Notes: generated by a model from the sequence alone, not told the origin. A stretch of 16,926 bases of DNA from Salinirussus sp. (GCA_028275005.1 JAQCNN010000288.1:1-16926), one strand, 5' to 3'. Numbered from the stretch's first letter, positions 1 through 6,683 are shown. Numbers and translations: made by a program.

Positions 1-290
1 ATGACGGCGGCGTTGTCCTCGAACTTCACGCGGGTGCCGTCGGGCCGCCGGATCGGCTTGCGCTGGCGGACCACGACGGCCTCCAGCACCTGCCGGCGCA
101 TCTCCGGGGTGCCCTTCGTCACCGAGACGGTCACCTTGTCGCCCAGCCCCGCCTTCGGGTGGCGGTTGTGGGTGCCGGAGTAGCCGGCGATGGAGATGAG
201 CTTCAGCTCACGGGCGCCCGTGTTGTCCGCACACGTCACCAGCGACCCTTTCTCCAGGCCCTGGGTGACGTCGGCGTTGAGCGCCTCCAT
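1..290 (-). CDS. rpl14: Large-subunit ribosomal protein uL14 (L14), 3' end outside window
   Basis: Protein uL14 binds 23S rRNA at the subunit interface, next to uL3, in the large subunit. The first 96 codons are visible and begin MEALNADVTQGLEKGSLVTC. The family core follows: ADNTGARELKLISIAGYSG, a lysine/arginine-rich loop (TPEMRRQVLEAVVVRQRKP), and RRPDGTRVKFEDNAAV at the window edge. About 35 residues should remain beyond base 1, since haloarchaeal L14 is about 132 residues long. The ATG at 290-288 shares one base with the TGA of uS17 (TGATG), so translation is probably coupled. A purine-rich GAGGAG stretch lies just before the start. Identity is very secure from the family motifs and the position after uS17 in the archaeal spc order. 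Confidence 0.97.
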   Translation of the reverse strand, partial: MEALNADVTQGLEKGSLVTCADNTGARELKLISIAGYSGTHNRHPKAGLGDKVTVSVTKGTPEMRRQVLEAVVVRQRKPIRRPDGTRVKFEDNAAV

Positions 291-616
291 CACTCCTCAC
301 CGCCGTCGATGCTGACCACTACGTGTGATTTCGTCTTCGAGAGCGGTCGTGTCTCTGCGACTGTGACCGTGTCGCCGACCGCGAGGTCGAGACAGGGCGG
401 CGCGTGCGCCGGAACCCGGCTGCGCCGCTTCATATACCGGTCGTATTTCGGTACCTTGACGTCGTACTCGCGCTCGACGACAACGGTCTTGTCCATGTCT
501 GTGGAGGCAACCTCGCCGACCAGCGTCTGCCCTCGCACGGAGAGTCCCCCGTGGAACGGGCAGTTCTGGTCGTCACAGGCCGCCTCCGGCTGTTGTACGT
601 TCAGTCCTATCGCCAT
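290..616 (-). CDS. rps17: Small-subunit ribosomal protein uS17 (S17)
   Basis: Protein uS17 is a primary 16S rRNA-binding protein with an OB fold. The 108-residue product begins MAIGLNVQQPEAACDDQNCP; the CPFHGGLSVRGQ segment near residues 19-30 and MDKTVVVEREYDVKVPKYDRY are typical of archaeal S17. The later RRSRVPAHAPPCLDLAVGD and RPLSKTKSHVVV match the rRNA-binding strands. The start at 616-614 is ATG, with a GAGGCGAT purine stretch upstream. It overlaps the end of the RNase P gene by 10 bases, and its stop overlaps the uL14 start by one base, so it is embedded in the operon. No abnormality is seen; length is normal for the family. Confidence 0.97.
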   Translation of the reverse strand: MAIGLNVQQPEAACDDQNCPFHGGLSVRGQTLVGEVASTDMDKTVVVEREYDVKVPKYDRYMKRRSRVPAHAPPCLDLAVGDTVTVAETRPLSKTKSHVVVSIDGGEE

Positions 617-900
617 ATTGAATCGCCTCTGTGTTCCGTTCGTTCTGCCGGCCGGGCGACCAGCCGCTCACCCTCGACGACCACCCGCTGGCCGTCCTCG
701 AGTGCGAACCGGAAGGTCGCGGCCGCCTTCGGTACCTGCCGAACCCGCCCGTCCTGCGACGACTCGATGCCGAGTGTGTTTGCCGTCTCCCGGACAACCT
801 CGCCGGCGACCCCGGGGAGACCCGGGTCAGCCGCCTCGGTGACCGCGCAGTCGAGGCCGACGAGTTCGTGTCGCGGGAGCGTGGCGGGCTCGAGTGCCAT
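607..900 (-). CDS. rnp1: Ribonuclease P protein component 1 (Rpp29/Pop4 family)
   Basis: This is the Rpp29-type protein subunit of RNase P, which helps the catalytic RNA remove 5' leaders from pre-tRNA. The 97-residue product contains the family signature TLPRHELVGL (about residues 7-16), GVAGEVVRETANTLGIES in the middle, and VPKAAATFRFALEDGQRVVV, forming the Sm-like barrel. The ATG at 900-898 is preferred because GAGGTGA sits seven bases upstream. An in-frame ATG at 963 would add 21 residues of low-complexity sequence and overlap uL29 by 14 bases. The 3' end overlaps uS17 by 10 bases. Placement between uL29 and uS17 is the usual archaeal arrangement and ties tRNA processing to ribosome synthesis. 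Confidence 0.93.
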   Translation of the reverse strand: MALEPATLPRHELVGLDCAVTEAADPGLPGVAGEVVRETANTLGIESSQDGRVRQVPKAAATFRFALEDGQRVVVEGERLVARPAERTEHRGDSIWR

Positions 901-949
901 CACGCGCTCACCTCGGCTCTGCCGTGGCCGCTGCGGGCTGTTGGTGCCC

Positions 950-1156
950 TCATTCGAGGTCACCCTCCTCTCGCTGGATCGTCTTGATCCGGGCGATCGT
1001 CCGGCGAAGCTCCTTTATTCGGCCGGGGCTCTCGGGCATCCCGCCCGCAGCCTTGACCGCCTGCTCGTTGAGGAGTTCGGTCTCCAGGTCCTCGAGTTCG
1101 GCCTCACGCTCGGCCGGCGTCATGTCCCTGGCCTCGTCGGCGTGGAGGATCGCCAC
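950..1156 (-). CDS. rpl29: Large-subunit ribosomal protein uL29 (L29), GTG start
   Basis: Protein uL29 is a small helical-hairpin protein near the polypeptide exit tunnel. The 68-residue product begins MAILHADEARDMTPAERE and is predicted to be almost entirely helical, with heptad-like stretches (ELEDLETELLNEQAV) before the family segment PGRIKELRRTIARIKTI. Translation starts at GTG (1156-1154), not ATG; its first base coincides with the last base of the uS3 TAG, which supports this start and translational re-initiation. A 49-base gap separates it from the RNase P gene if the preferred start there is right. Length is normal. Confidence 0.95.
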   Translation of the reverse strand: MAILHADEARDMTPAEREAELEDLETELLNEQAVKAAGGMPESPGRIKELRRTIARIKTIQREEGDLE

Positions 1157-2097
1157 TACTCCTCACCCCCGGCGTCGTCCATCTCATCCATCAGCTCCTC
1201 GGCCTCGGCCTCGGCGTCCTCGTCGAGCTCCTCCTCGACGGCCGCATCGAGGTCCTCCAGGTCGTCCTCGACGTCGCTTCCGTCGGGGAGGTCGGGGTCC
1301 TCGAACTCCTCGGCCTCGGCCTCGGCGGCTTCCTCGATGATCTCCTCCTCGACGGCCCCTGCCTCGTCGTCTGTGGCCGCGTCGTCGTCCGCCGGTGACG
1401 CGCCAACGGCGGGCTCCGCGCCCTCGCCGTCGCCGTTCTCCGGCTCGCCGGCGAGGACCTCGTCCAGCCCCTCGGCGTCGGCGACAAAGTCCTCGACCTC
1501 GACGTCCTCGTAGATCTGGAAGTCGTCGGGCAGGTCGGCACCCGGCGGGATGATCTTCACGTCGACGCCGATGGTGCCGAGCTTCATCACCGCGACACCC
1601 TGGCCGTGGTCGACGATCTCCTGGGCGGGCTCGCCGTTGTGCTTGATGTAGCCGCGGTTGAACTTCTCGACCCGGGAGCGTGCCCCGGTCACCTTCCCCG
1701 AGAGGACGATCTCGGCGCCCAGCGCGCCGGCCTCCATGATCCGGTCGATGGTGGTGTGACCGGCCTTCCGGAAGTACCAGCCCCGTTCGAGGGCGTTGGC
1801 CAGCCGGTCGGCGACGATCCGGGCGTTCAGGTCCGGCTCGTCGACCTCCTGGACGTCGACCTGTGGGTCCTCGAGTTCGAACTCGGTCTCGAGGGTGTCG
1901 GTGACCTTCCGGATATTCTTCCCGCCCTTGCCGATGACCATCCCGGGCTTTTCGGCCTTCAGGACGATCTGGGTCCCCATTGGCGTCTTTGCGACCTCCA
2001 TGCCGCCGTAGCCCGCCCGCCCGAGTTCGTCGGCGAAGAACTCGTCTATCTGGGTGCGCTGGAGGCCGTCCTCGATGAACTGCTGTTCGTCGGCCAT
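1156..2097 (-). CDS. rps3: Small-subunit ribosomal protein uS3 (S3) with long acidic tail
   Basis: Protein uS3 lies at the mRNA entry channel of the small subunit. The 313-residue product has an N-terminal KH domain with VIGKGG at residues 54-59, then the conserved C-terminal S3 domain (GWYFRKAGHTTIDRIMEAGA about 106-125, GARSRVEKFNRGYIKHNGEP about 138-156, GVAVMKLGTIGVDVKIIPPG about 167-186). From about residue 195 it runs into an Asp/Glu-rich tail of more than 110 residues, a haloarchaeal trait. That tail holds two related blocks, residues 248-267 and 286-304, which are also repeated in the DNA. The ATG overlaps the uL22 TAA by one base, and its TAG overlaps the uL29 GTG. Confidence 0.97.
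   Translation of the reverse strand: MADEQQFIEDGLQRTQIDEFFADELGRAGYGGMEVAKTPMGTQIVLKAEKPGMVIGKGGKNIRKVTDTLETEFELEDPQVDVQEVDEPDLNARIVADRLANALERGWYFRKAGHTTIDRIMEAGALGAEIVLSGKVTGARSRVEKFNRGYIKHNGEPAQEIVDHGQGVAVMKLGTIGVDVKIIPPGADLPDDFQIYEDVEVEDFVADAEGLDEVLAGEPENGDGEGAEPAVGASPADDDAATDDEAGAVEEEIIEEAAEAEAEEFEDPDLPDGSDVEDDLEDLDAAVEEELDEDAEAEAEELMDEMDDAGGEE
1186..1356 (-). repeat. Imperfect direct repeat in the uS3 acidic tail
   Basis: Two blocks of about 57-60 bases, at 1186-1242 and 1297-1356, encode AVEEELDEDAEAEAEELMD and AVEEEIIEEAAEAEAEEFED. Each also carries a short tandem run of CTCGGC units on the plus strand. The resemblance at both base and residue level suggests a partial duplication. Biased use of GAG and GCC codons could also produce it. 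Confidence 0.6.
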
Positions 2098-2564
2098 TAT
2101 TCGGCCCCCTCCCCCTCCTCGAGGACGAGCTCGACGTCAACCTCGTCGGTGTTCCACTCGCTGGCCCGCCCCATCGCACGGGGCTGTCGGCCCTGTGTCT
2201 CGCCGACCTTGTGGGCGGCGGCGTGCATAATCGCCATCGACTCCCCGTCGAACCCCTGGTGGTCGGCGTTCCCGATGCCGTTTTCCAGCAGGTCGAGGAA
2301 GGCCTCGCTCGCCTTCTGTGGGTAGCGGCCGGCGTCCCAGCCGTCGATGTCCGACCGGTGACCGACCCCGGAGTTGTGCTGGCGGAACGGGACCGACTGC
2401 TCCTCGTTGATGACCGCCTCGAGGTACTCGACCGCCTCGCCGGCGGTCCTTCCCTTTATTTCCCGGGCCAGGGCCTTACTATGCTTGAAGCTCATATGCC
2501 GCTCCCGAAGCATCGCTTTCGCGGTGGTCGCGGGGTCGGCGTCGACTGAGTAGCTGATTCCCAT
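2097..2564 (-). CDS. rpl22: Large-subunit ribosomal protein uL22 (L22)
   Basis: Protein uL22 binds 23S rRNA, and its extended hairpin lines the peptide exit tunnel. The 155-residue product starts MGISYSVDADPATTAKAMLR and shows the archaeal L22 blocks MSFKHSKALAREIKGRT (about 24-40), VPFRQHNSGVGHRSDI (about 58-73) and RYPQKASEAFLDLLENGIGN (about 80-99). The tunnel-hairpin part follows (KVGETQGRQPRAMGRASEW), and the tail is acidic (DVELVLEEGEGAE). The ATG lies three bases after the uS19 stop, and its TAA overlaps the uS3 ATG. Nothing irregular is seen. Confidence 0.97.
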   Translation of the reverse strand: MGISYSVDADPATTAKAMLRERHMSFKHSKALAREIKGRTAGEAVEYLEAVINEEQSVPFRQHNSGVGHRSDIDGWDAGRYPQKASEAFLDLLENGIGNADHQGFDGESMAIMHAAAHKVGETQGRQPRAMGRASEWNTDEVDVELVLEEGEGAE

Positions 2565-2567
2565 GTG

Positions 2568-2990
2568 TTACTTTAGTGGCACGAACTTGGAGGAGCGCGT
2601 GGCTCCGATGCCGGCCTGTCCGTGCTCGACCTGTGACCGGGTGAGCTGGAACTCCCCGAGATAGTGGCCGATCATCTCCGGCTCGACGTAGACGCGTTCG
2701 AAGCTCTGTCCCGTGTGGACCGCGAACGTCAGCCCGACCATCTCCGGCAGCACCGGCATGTCGCGCAGGTGCGTCCGGACCGGGTCGTCGGCCGTCTCGT
2801 CGGCCTCGGCCTCGCGGGCGCTTTCGAGCAGTTTCTGATGCTCGACGGACAGACCGCGTTCGATTGTTCGCCGCGTGCGTGCGGGCAGCAGTTCCGCAAC
2901 CTCCTCGACGCTCAGCTCCTGCAACTCATCGAGCGTGTGACCACGGTAGGTAAACTCACCCTCGTGGCCGATCTGGTAGTCGGAGCTCAT
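2568..2990 (-). CDS. rps19: Small-subunit ribosomal protein uS19 (S19)
   Basis: Protein uS19 sits in the head of the small subunit. The 140-residue product begins MSSDYQIGHEGEFTYRGHTL. It carries the archaeal/eukaryotic-type N-terminal extension, then the conserved core RTHLRDMPVLPEMVGLTFAV (about 72-91), GQSFERVYVEPEMIGHYLGEF (split here only for length) and the C-terminal GATRSSKFVPLK. A GAGGTGA stretch lies about six bases before the ATG at 2990-2988. That ATG overlaps, as ATGA, the stop of a 21-codon open frame filling the gap to uL2, so its translation may be coupled to that frame. Confidence 0.97.
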   Translation of the reverse strand: MSSDYQIGHEGEFTYRGHTLDELQELSVEEVAELLPARTRRTIERGLSVEHQKLLESAREAEADETADDPVRTHLRDMPVLPEMVGLTFAVHTGQSFERVYVEPEMIGHYLGEFQLTRSQVEHGQAGIGATRSSKFVPLK

Positions 2991-3052
2991 TCGTTTTCAC
3001 CTCGGGTGAAACTCATGAGGTCGTCGCGGGCTTGGCGTGCGACGGAACTCAT
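2987..3052 (-). CDS. Possible 21-residue leader ORF between uL2 and uS19
   Basis: A short frame starts with ATG (3052-3050) on the base directly after the uL2 TAG. It runs 21 codons (MSSVARQARDDLMSF, then TRGENE) and ends in TGA, overlapping the uS19 ATG by four bases. It exactly bridges the only sizeable gap (62 bases) between these two ribosomal genes, with junctions typical of coupled genes. It contains no recognisable domain. It could be a real microprotein, a coupling device that carries ribosomes to uS19, or chance. Its 3' part also holds the GAGGTGA that serves uS19. Confidence 0.35.
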   Translation of the reverse strand: MSSVARQARDDLMSFTRGENE

Positions 3053-3820
3053 CTAGTTATCACCTCCGCGACCGGTCCGGCGGGAGGCGATATCGCCGAC
3101 CTTCCGGCCGGGTGCCGCGTCCCGCGAGACCGACTTCGGGCGACCCGGGTGCTGGCGACCGCCACCACCGAACGGGTGGTCGACGGCGTTCATCGCCACA
3201 CCGCGAACGTTTGGCCACTTCGTACCCCGGGCTTTCATCTTGTGGTGCTTGTTGCCGGCCTTGACCATCGGCTTCTCCGTGCGGCCGCCGCCGGCCACCA
3301 CGCCGATCGTTGCCCGACACTGCGGGTCCAGGCGCTTTACATCGTCGCTGGGTAGCTGGACCACCGTGACGTTGCGCTCGTGGGTCATCAGCGTCGCGTT
3401 GACCCCCGAGGCGCGGGCGAACTTCCCGCCGTCACCGGGGTTTGCCTCGACGTTACAGACCGGCACGCCCTCCGGGATCTCCGCCAGCGGGAGCGTGTTC
3501 CCCGGCTCGATGCTGGCCGAGACACCGACCTGTAGCTGGTCGCCCACACCGATCCCCTCGGGCGCGAGCACGAGCCTGCGGTCGCCGTCGCCGGACTCCG
3601 TCCGGCTGCCCGAGGGACGCCCTCCCTCGCTGTCCTCGAACTCGACGGCCGCCACCGGCGACGACCGGGCAGGGTCGTGCTCGATGTCGACGACCGTCCC
3701 CGAAACGACGTCGGCGTCCTCGACGGTAGGGTGCGAGAGGTCGCCCTTGTACCGGTGTGACGGCGCCCGGAACGTGGGCGAGCCGCGACCACGCCGTTGG
3801 CCCTGGATGCGTCGTCCCAT
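3053..3820 (-). CDS. rpl2: Large-subunit ribosomal protein uL2 (L2) with a 15-residue insertion
   Basis: Protein uL2 is a core 23S rRNA-binding protein needed for subunit joining and peptidyl-transferase assembly. The 255-residue product has the N-terminal GRRIQGQRRGRG tail, an OB-like domain, the SH3-like domain (PLAEIPEGVPVCNVEANPGD about 111-130) and the signature GNKHHKMKARGTKWPNVRG (about 189-207), followed by GVAMNAVDHPFGGGGRQHPG. From recall of other haloarchaeal L2 proteins (about 240 residues, reading AVEFEDGDRRL), this copy carries 15 extra residues, SEGGRPSGSRTESGD, at about 64-78. The insertion falls in a beta-hairpin turn and keeps the frame. One base separates the start from the uL23 stop. 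Confidence 0.97.
   Translation of the reverse strand: MGRRIQGQRRGRGSPTFRAPSHRYKGDLSHPTVEDADVVSGTVVDIEHDPARSSPVAAVEFEDSEGGRPSGSRTESGDGDRRLVLAPEGIGVGDQLQVGVSASIEPGNTLPLAEIPEGVPVCNVEANPGDGGKFARASGVNATLMTHERNVTVVQLPSDDVKRLDPQCRATIGVVAGGGRTEKPMVKAGNKHHKMKARGTKWPNVRGVAMNAVDHPFGGGGRQHPGRPKSVSRDAAPGRKVGDIASRRTGRGGDN
3587..3631 (-). repeat. Palindromic insertion element inside rpl2
   Basis: These 45 bases encode the 15 extra uL2 residues. They hold two adjacent perfect hairpins. The first is at 3590-3606: GCCGGAC, loop TCC, GTCCGGC. The second is at 3611-3629: CGAGGGA, loop CGCCC, TCCCTCG. Four bases separate them. Neither hairpin extends into the flanking codons. The structure resembles an in-frame palindromic element of the kind known in Rickettsia coding regions. 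Whether this one is repeated elsewhere in the genome cannot be seen here. Confidence 0.6.
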
Positions 3821-3821
3821 C

Positions 3822-4070
3822 TCAGAACACCCCGATCCTGGAGGCGATCTCCTGTGCGTCGTCGTCCGCGGAGAGCTGTACCTCCGCTTTCTTCTCCGCG
3901 TCGGGGGTGAGCTGTGTCGTCACACCCTCGACGGTCACGTCGAACCGCTCCTCGACGGCCGTCGCTATCTCGCCCTTTGTCGCGTCGAGGTCGACGATAA
4001 ACTGCATCTTGTTCTGGAAGTCCATCTTGTCGACACCTTTCTCGGTGACGTGTGGGTACTTTACTGTCAT
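3822..4070 (-). CDS. rpl23: Large-subunit ribosomal protein uL23 (L23)
   Basis: Protein uL23 surrounds the exit-tunnel opening and is the docking site for the signal recognition particle. The 82-residue product reads MTVKYPHVTEKGVDKMDFQN, then KMQFIVDLDATKGEIATAVE. It continues through the beta strands DVTVEGVTTQLTPDAEKKAEVQL to the typical haloarchaeal end DDDAQEIASRIGVF. Its length matches the short archaeal form. The ATG at 4070-4068 overlaps the uL4 stop as ATGA, which fixes the start. A much longer upstream open frame is only the antisense/other-frame shadow of uL4. Confidence 0.97.
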   Translation of the reverse strand: MTVKYPHVTEKGVDKMDFQNKMQFIVDLDATKGEIATAVEERFDVTVEGVTTQLTPDAEKKAEVQLSADDDAQEIASRIGVF

Positions 4071-4810
4071 CGTGTGCCAACCTCCTGGGCCGCGGCTTCG
4101 GTGTAGACCGTCAGCCGACCGGCGTGGGTGCCGGGCGCAAGGTCCTCGGCGTTGACCTCCCGTGCGGTCGTAACGTCCGCGCCGGCGAGATTGCGGGCGG
4201 CCCGCGACGGCTCGTCGGTCGTCACAACCAGCACCGACGTCGGCCGACGGTACTTCCGGCCACGGGCCGACCCCTGGCCGCTCTTTACCGTCCGTTCCTC
4301 GGCGCGCTCGATGTCCGCGTGAACCCCAAGCGCCTCGAGCGTCCCGGCGGCCTCCTTCGTCTTCACCAGGTCGGCGAAGTCGTCGGAGACGACGACGGGA
4401 AGAGAGAGCCCCTCGTCGAAGACGTGGCCGCGCTCGGCGACCAGTTCGGGGTCCGTGGTCGCGCCGATGCCCGACCGGACCGCCTGCTTTCGTTCCTTGT
4501 CGTTGATCGAGAGCGAGCGGTCCTTCTCGGTCTTTGGCGGGTGGGCGGGTCGGCCCCCGACCGCCTGCGGGACGCGCCGGGCCTGGCCACCCTCGCGGGG
4601 GACGTGGGCCTGGCCGCGGCCGCTGCCAAAGGACTCGGCCGGTGTTCGCAGACCGGCGTACTCGTCTGCACCGTAGTCCTGCTTGCGGTTTGCCTGGGCG
4701 GCAAGGACGGCCCGCCGGATCATGTCCGGCCGGTAGGGGGTCTCGAAGACCCCGGGGAGTTCGACCTCCCCTGCCTCCTCGCCGTCCAGGTCGTGTACTG
4801 TCGTGTTCAT
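4067..4810 (-). CDS. rpl4: Large-subunit ribosomal protein uL4 (L4/L1e)
   Basis: Protein uL4 has a globular domain on the ribosome surface and a long loop that reaches the exit tunnel. The 247-residue product begins MNTTVHDLDGEEAGEVELPG and continues VFETPYRPDMIRRAVLAAQA. The tunnel loop lies at about residues 55-95, rich in Gly/Arg/Pro (ESFGSGRGQAHVPREGGQAR, then RVPQAVGGRPAHPPKTEK). The C-terminal part holds NDKERKQAVRSGIGATTDPE and the strand-rich GRKYRRPTSVLVVTTD. The ATG overlaps the uL3 stop (ATGA), and the TGA overlaps the uL23 start. The family blocks are complete with no gaps. Confidence 0.97.
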   Translation of the reverse strand: MNTTVHDLDGEEAGEVELPGVFETPYRPDMIRRAVLAAQANRKQDYGADEYAGLRTPAESFGSGRGQAHVPREGGQARRVPQAVGGRPAHPPKTEKDRSLSINDKERKQAVRSGIGATTDPELVAERGHVFDEGLSLPVVVSDDFADLVKTKEAAGTLEALGVHADIERAEERTVKSGQGSARGRKYRRPTSVLVVTTDEPSRAARNLAGADVTTAREVNAEDLAPGTHAGRLTVYTEAAAQEVGTR

Positions 4811-5823
4811 GTGCCTTGGTTCGATGCCGTCGAGACGTAGCGTACCTCGGGGTCGAGGCGTGGCTGGTCGTTCGGTCGCACTGCCGGTCGCAGGCGAACC
4901 AGACGCTGTTCCGGCCCCGGGACCGAGCCCTTGACGAGCGCGTAGGCGCCGTCGACCTCGCCGTAGTTGACGAAGCCGCCGTCGACGCTCGCCGCCTCGC
5001 CCTCCGCGAGGTCGACGACCCGCTTGTTGAGTTCGGTCCGCTGGTGGTACCCGGTCTGTCCCTGCTGTGGAACCGTCGAGCGAACGCGCGAGGGGTTCCA
5101 CGGCCCGAGGTTGCCGATGCGGCGGCGCCACCCCTGGCGTTTGTGTTTGCCCTTGCGCTTCTGGACACCCCAGCGCTTGACCGGGCCCTGGGTGCCCTTC
5201 CCCTTCGTGATGCCTGCCACGTCGGCGTACTGGCCGGCGCGGAAGACGTCGGTCACGTCGTAGGTGCGGTCCCCGAGGAGCTCCAGCCCGTGTTCCAGGC
5301 GGTCCTCCAGGGTGCCTCCGCCGACGCGGTTCTCCATGACATCCGGGCGTTTCTTCGGCACACCGGGCAGGTCGTCGGGGACCGTGTGCGTCACCGCACG
5401 CAGGTCCGCCAGGCGCCCGTCGGCGAGTGCGTCGTAGATCTGTTCCTCCGCAGCGTCCGAGGTCGAGTCCTCCGGCAGGTCGAGTGCCCGGTCGAGCTCC
5501 GGGTGGAACTCGTCGGTCCAGACCTCCGTCAGCGGACGCTGTCCGTACGGCGTGTCTTCGTAGGCTCGCAGCGCGACAACCCGCATCGGGGGGGTCTCGA
5601 TGACCGTCACCGGGACGGTCTCCTCCATCCCCTCCCGTGGGGAGTCGGGCTCGTCGTTTATCATCACGACGTGACTCATGCCGGCCTTGTAGCCGGCAAA
5701 CCCCTGCAGTCCCGGCCCGCCGTCGTCGTCGGGCCAACTGTTGAACCGCGGGGTCTCGCTGGCCGCGCGTGTGCGCGGACCAAAGCCCAGAGAGCCTTTC
5801 CGTGGTCGATTTGATTGTGGCAT
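4807..5823 (-). CDS. rpl3: Large-subunit ribosomal protein uL3 (L3)
   Basis: Protein uL3 binds 23S rRNA and contacts the peptidyl-transferase centre. The 338-residue product starts MPQSNRPRKGSLGFGPRTRA, as haloarchaeal L3 does. It shows GLQGFAGYKAGMSHVVMIND (about 38-57), the long central insertion of archaeal L3, and the signature GKGTQGPVKRWGVQKRKGKH (about 208-227), followed by RRIGNLGPWNPSRVRSTVPQ. The ATG at 5823-5821 is chosen over a frame-open ATG at 5862 because it gives the family length and has AGGAG seven bases upstream. That AGGAG lies within the last codons of the methyltransferase gene, whose TAA is two bases before this ATG. Confidence 0.97.
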   Translation of the reverse strand: MPQSNRPRKGSLGFGPRTRAASETPRFNSWPDDDGGPGLQGFAGYKAGMSHVVMINDEPDSPREGMEETVPVTVIETPPMRVVALRAYEDTPYGQRPLTEVWTDEFHPELDRALDLPEDSTSDAAEEQIYDALADGRLADLRAVTHTVPDDLPGVPKKRPDVMENRVGGGTLEDRLEHGLELLGDRTYDVTDVFRAGQYADVAGITKGKGTQGPVKRWGVQKRKGKHKRQGWRRRIGNLGPWNPSRVRSTVPQQGQTGYHQRTELNKRVVDLAEGEAASVDGGFVNYGEVDGAYALVKGSVPGPEQRLVRLRPAVRPNDQPRLDPEVRYVSTASNQGT

Positions 5824-5825
5824 GC

Positions 5826-6683
5826 TTATCTCCTGAGGGTCAGCGTCGCGAGCGTGGCCCACACGGCTTCCTCCGTGCGGACCACCTCGCTTCCCTGGTT
5901 TGGAACCGTATTCAGCCAGAGGCCGAACCCGTGTTCGTCGCGTGTGGTCGCTTCGCGCTCGACACCGACCGACTCCGGGTCGACGCCGAGGATGGCTGGC
6001 AGCCCGCGCTCGGGGGCGCCAAAGGCGACCGTCAGTGATAGGTCACCCTCCTCACGGACCCCCTCGACGAGCTCGTCGAGACTGGAGACCCGGAGGTGCT
6101 CGCCGTGTCGCGACGCGGCGACGGCGAGCCCGGCGTCCTCGCGCACGAGTGCCGAAGCAAGGTCCGAGCGACGCACCTCAAAGCCCGGTGTAGGGGCCTC
6201 GACGAGCTTCGCACGGACCGGTTCTCGCGAAGAGACCCTGACGGTGACGCGCTCCCCCTCCCCGGCCGCCACTCCGGCGGGAACGGGAAGGGAAATGGGG
6301 TGTTGCAGTCCGCAATTGACCCGCACGCGCCCGTCAGGACCGACCTCGGTCACGATTCCCTGTCTTAACGACCCCGAACCCTCGGATCCGGAGCCGGTCC
6401 GTGTCGGGAGACGGAGCGGCGGCAGGACGCCCGCGTACGCTAGTTCGTCCCGCGTACCCCACACCTCTTTTCGGAGGTGTGGCGGCGTCGCGGCGTACCG
6501 CAACACGGTTTCGACGAACCCGCCGCCCAGGCTCCGTTCCCCGGCTGGGTCCGGAAAGACCGTCAACCGGTCGACGCGAAAGACCGCGGCCGCACGGGCC
6601 ACGTAACCGAGCTTGCGAGTCGCCTCGCGTTTGTCCTCGGCTTCCCGCGTCAGGGACGACGGCACGAGTACGCTGACAGCCAT
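5826..6683 (-). CDS. SPOUT-class RNA methyltransferase, probable uridine-N3 type (SPOUT1/C9orf114-like)
   Basis: This probably transfers a methyl group from S-adenosylmethionine to RNA; archaeal members are annotated as putative RNA uridine-N3 methyltransferases. The 285-residue product opens with the SPOUT strand MAVSVLVPSSL. It has the family block ETVLRYAATPPHLRKEVW (58-75), an inserted OB-like domain at about 105-160, and a C-terminal knot region with AFGAPERGL (220-228) and NTVPNQGSEVVRTEEAVWAT (258-277), the likely SAM pocket. It is the first gene of the S10 cluster and is coupled to rpl3 by a two-base gap, suggesting a role in rRNA maturation. The RNA target is not shown by the sequence. 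Confidence 0.85.
   Translation of the reverse strand: MAVSVLVPSSLTREAEDKREATRKLGYVARAAAVFRVDRLTVFPDPAGERSLGGGFVETVLRYAATPPHLRKEVWGTRDELAYAGVLPPLRLPTRTGSGSEGSGSLRQGIVTEVGPDGRVRVNCGLQHPISLPVPAGVAAGEGERVTVRVSSREPVRAKLVEAPTPGFEVRRSDLASALVREDAGLAVAASRHGEHLRVSSLDELVEGVREEGDLSLTVAFGAPERGLPAILGVDPESVGVEREATTRDEHGFGLWLNTVPNQGSEVVRTEEAVWATLATLTLRR

Noticed and set aside
404..1513. Long plus-strand open frame rich in Ser/Ala/Arg opposite uS17, RNase P, uL29 and uS3
   Set aside because: It is the antisense shadow of the genes there, and its serine runs mirror the Glu/Asp codons of the uS3 tail. No family features or start signals.
3822..5737. Very long minus-strand open frames of 448 and 556 codons across the uL3/uL4/uL23 region
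   Set aside because: They are real uL23 and uL4 genes with long upstream open extensions in frames shadowing uL4 and uL3; the extensions are Arg/Pro-rich and lack conservation.
6459..6482. Perfect nine-base stem-loop (CCACACCTC, loop of six, GAGGTGTGG) inside the methyltransferase gene
   Set aside because: It encodes the conserved PPHLRKEVW motif of the family, so the bases are set by the protein. A role as RNA structure is not needed to explain it.
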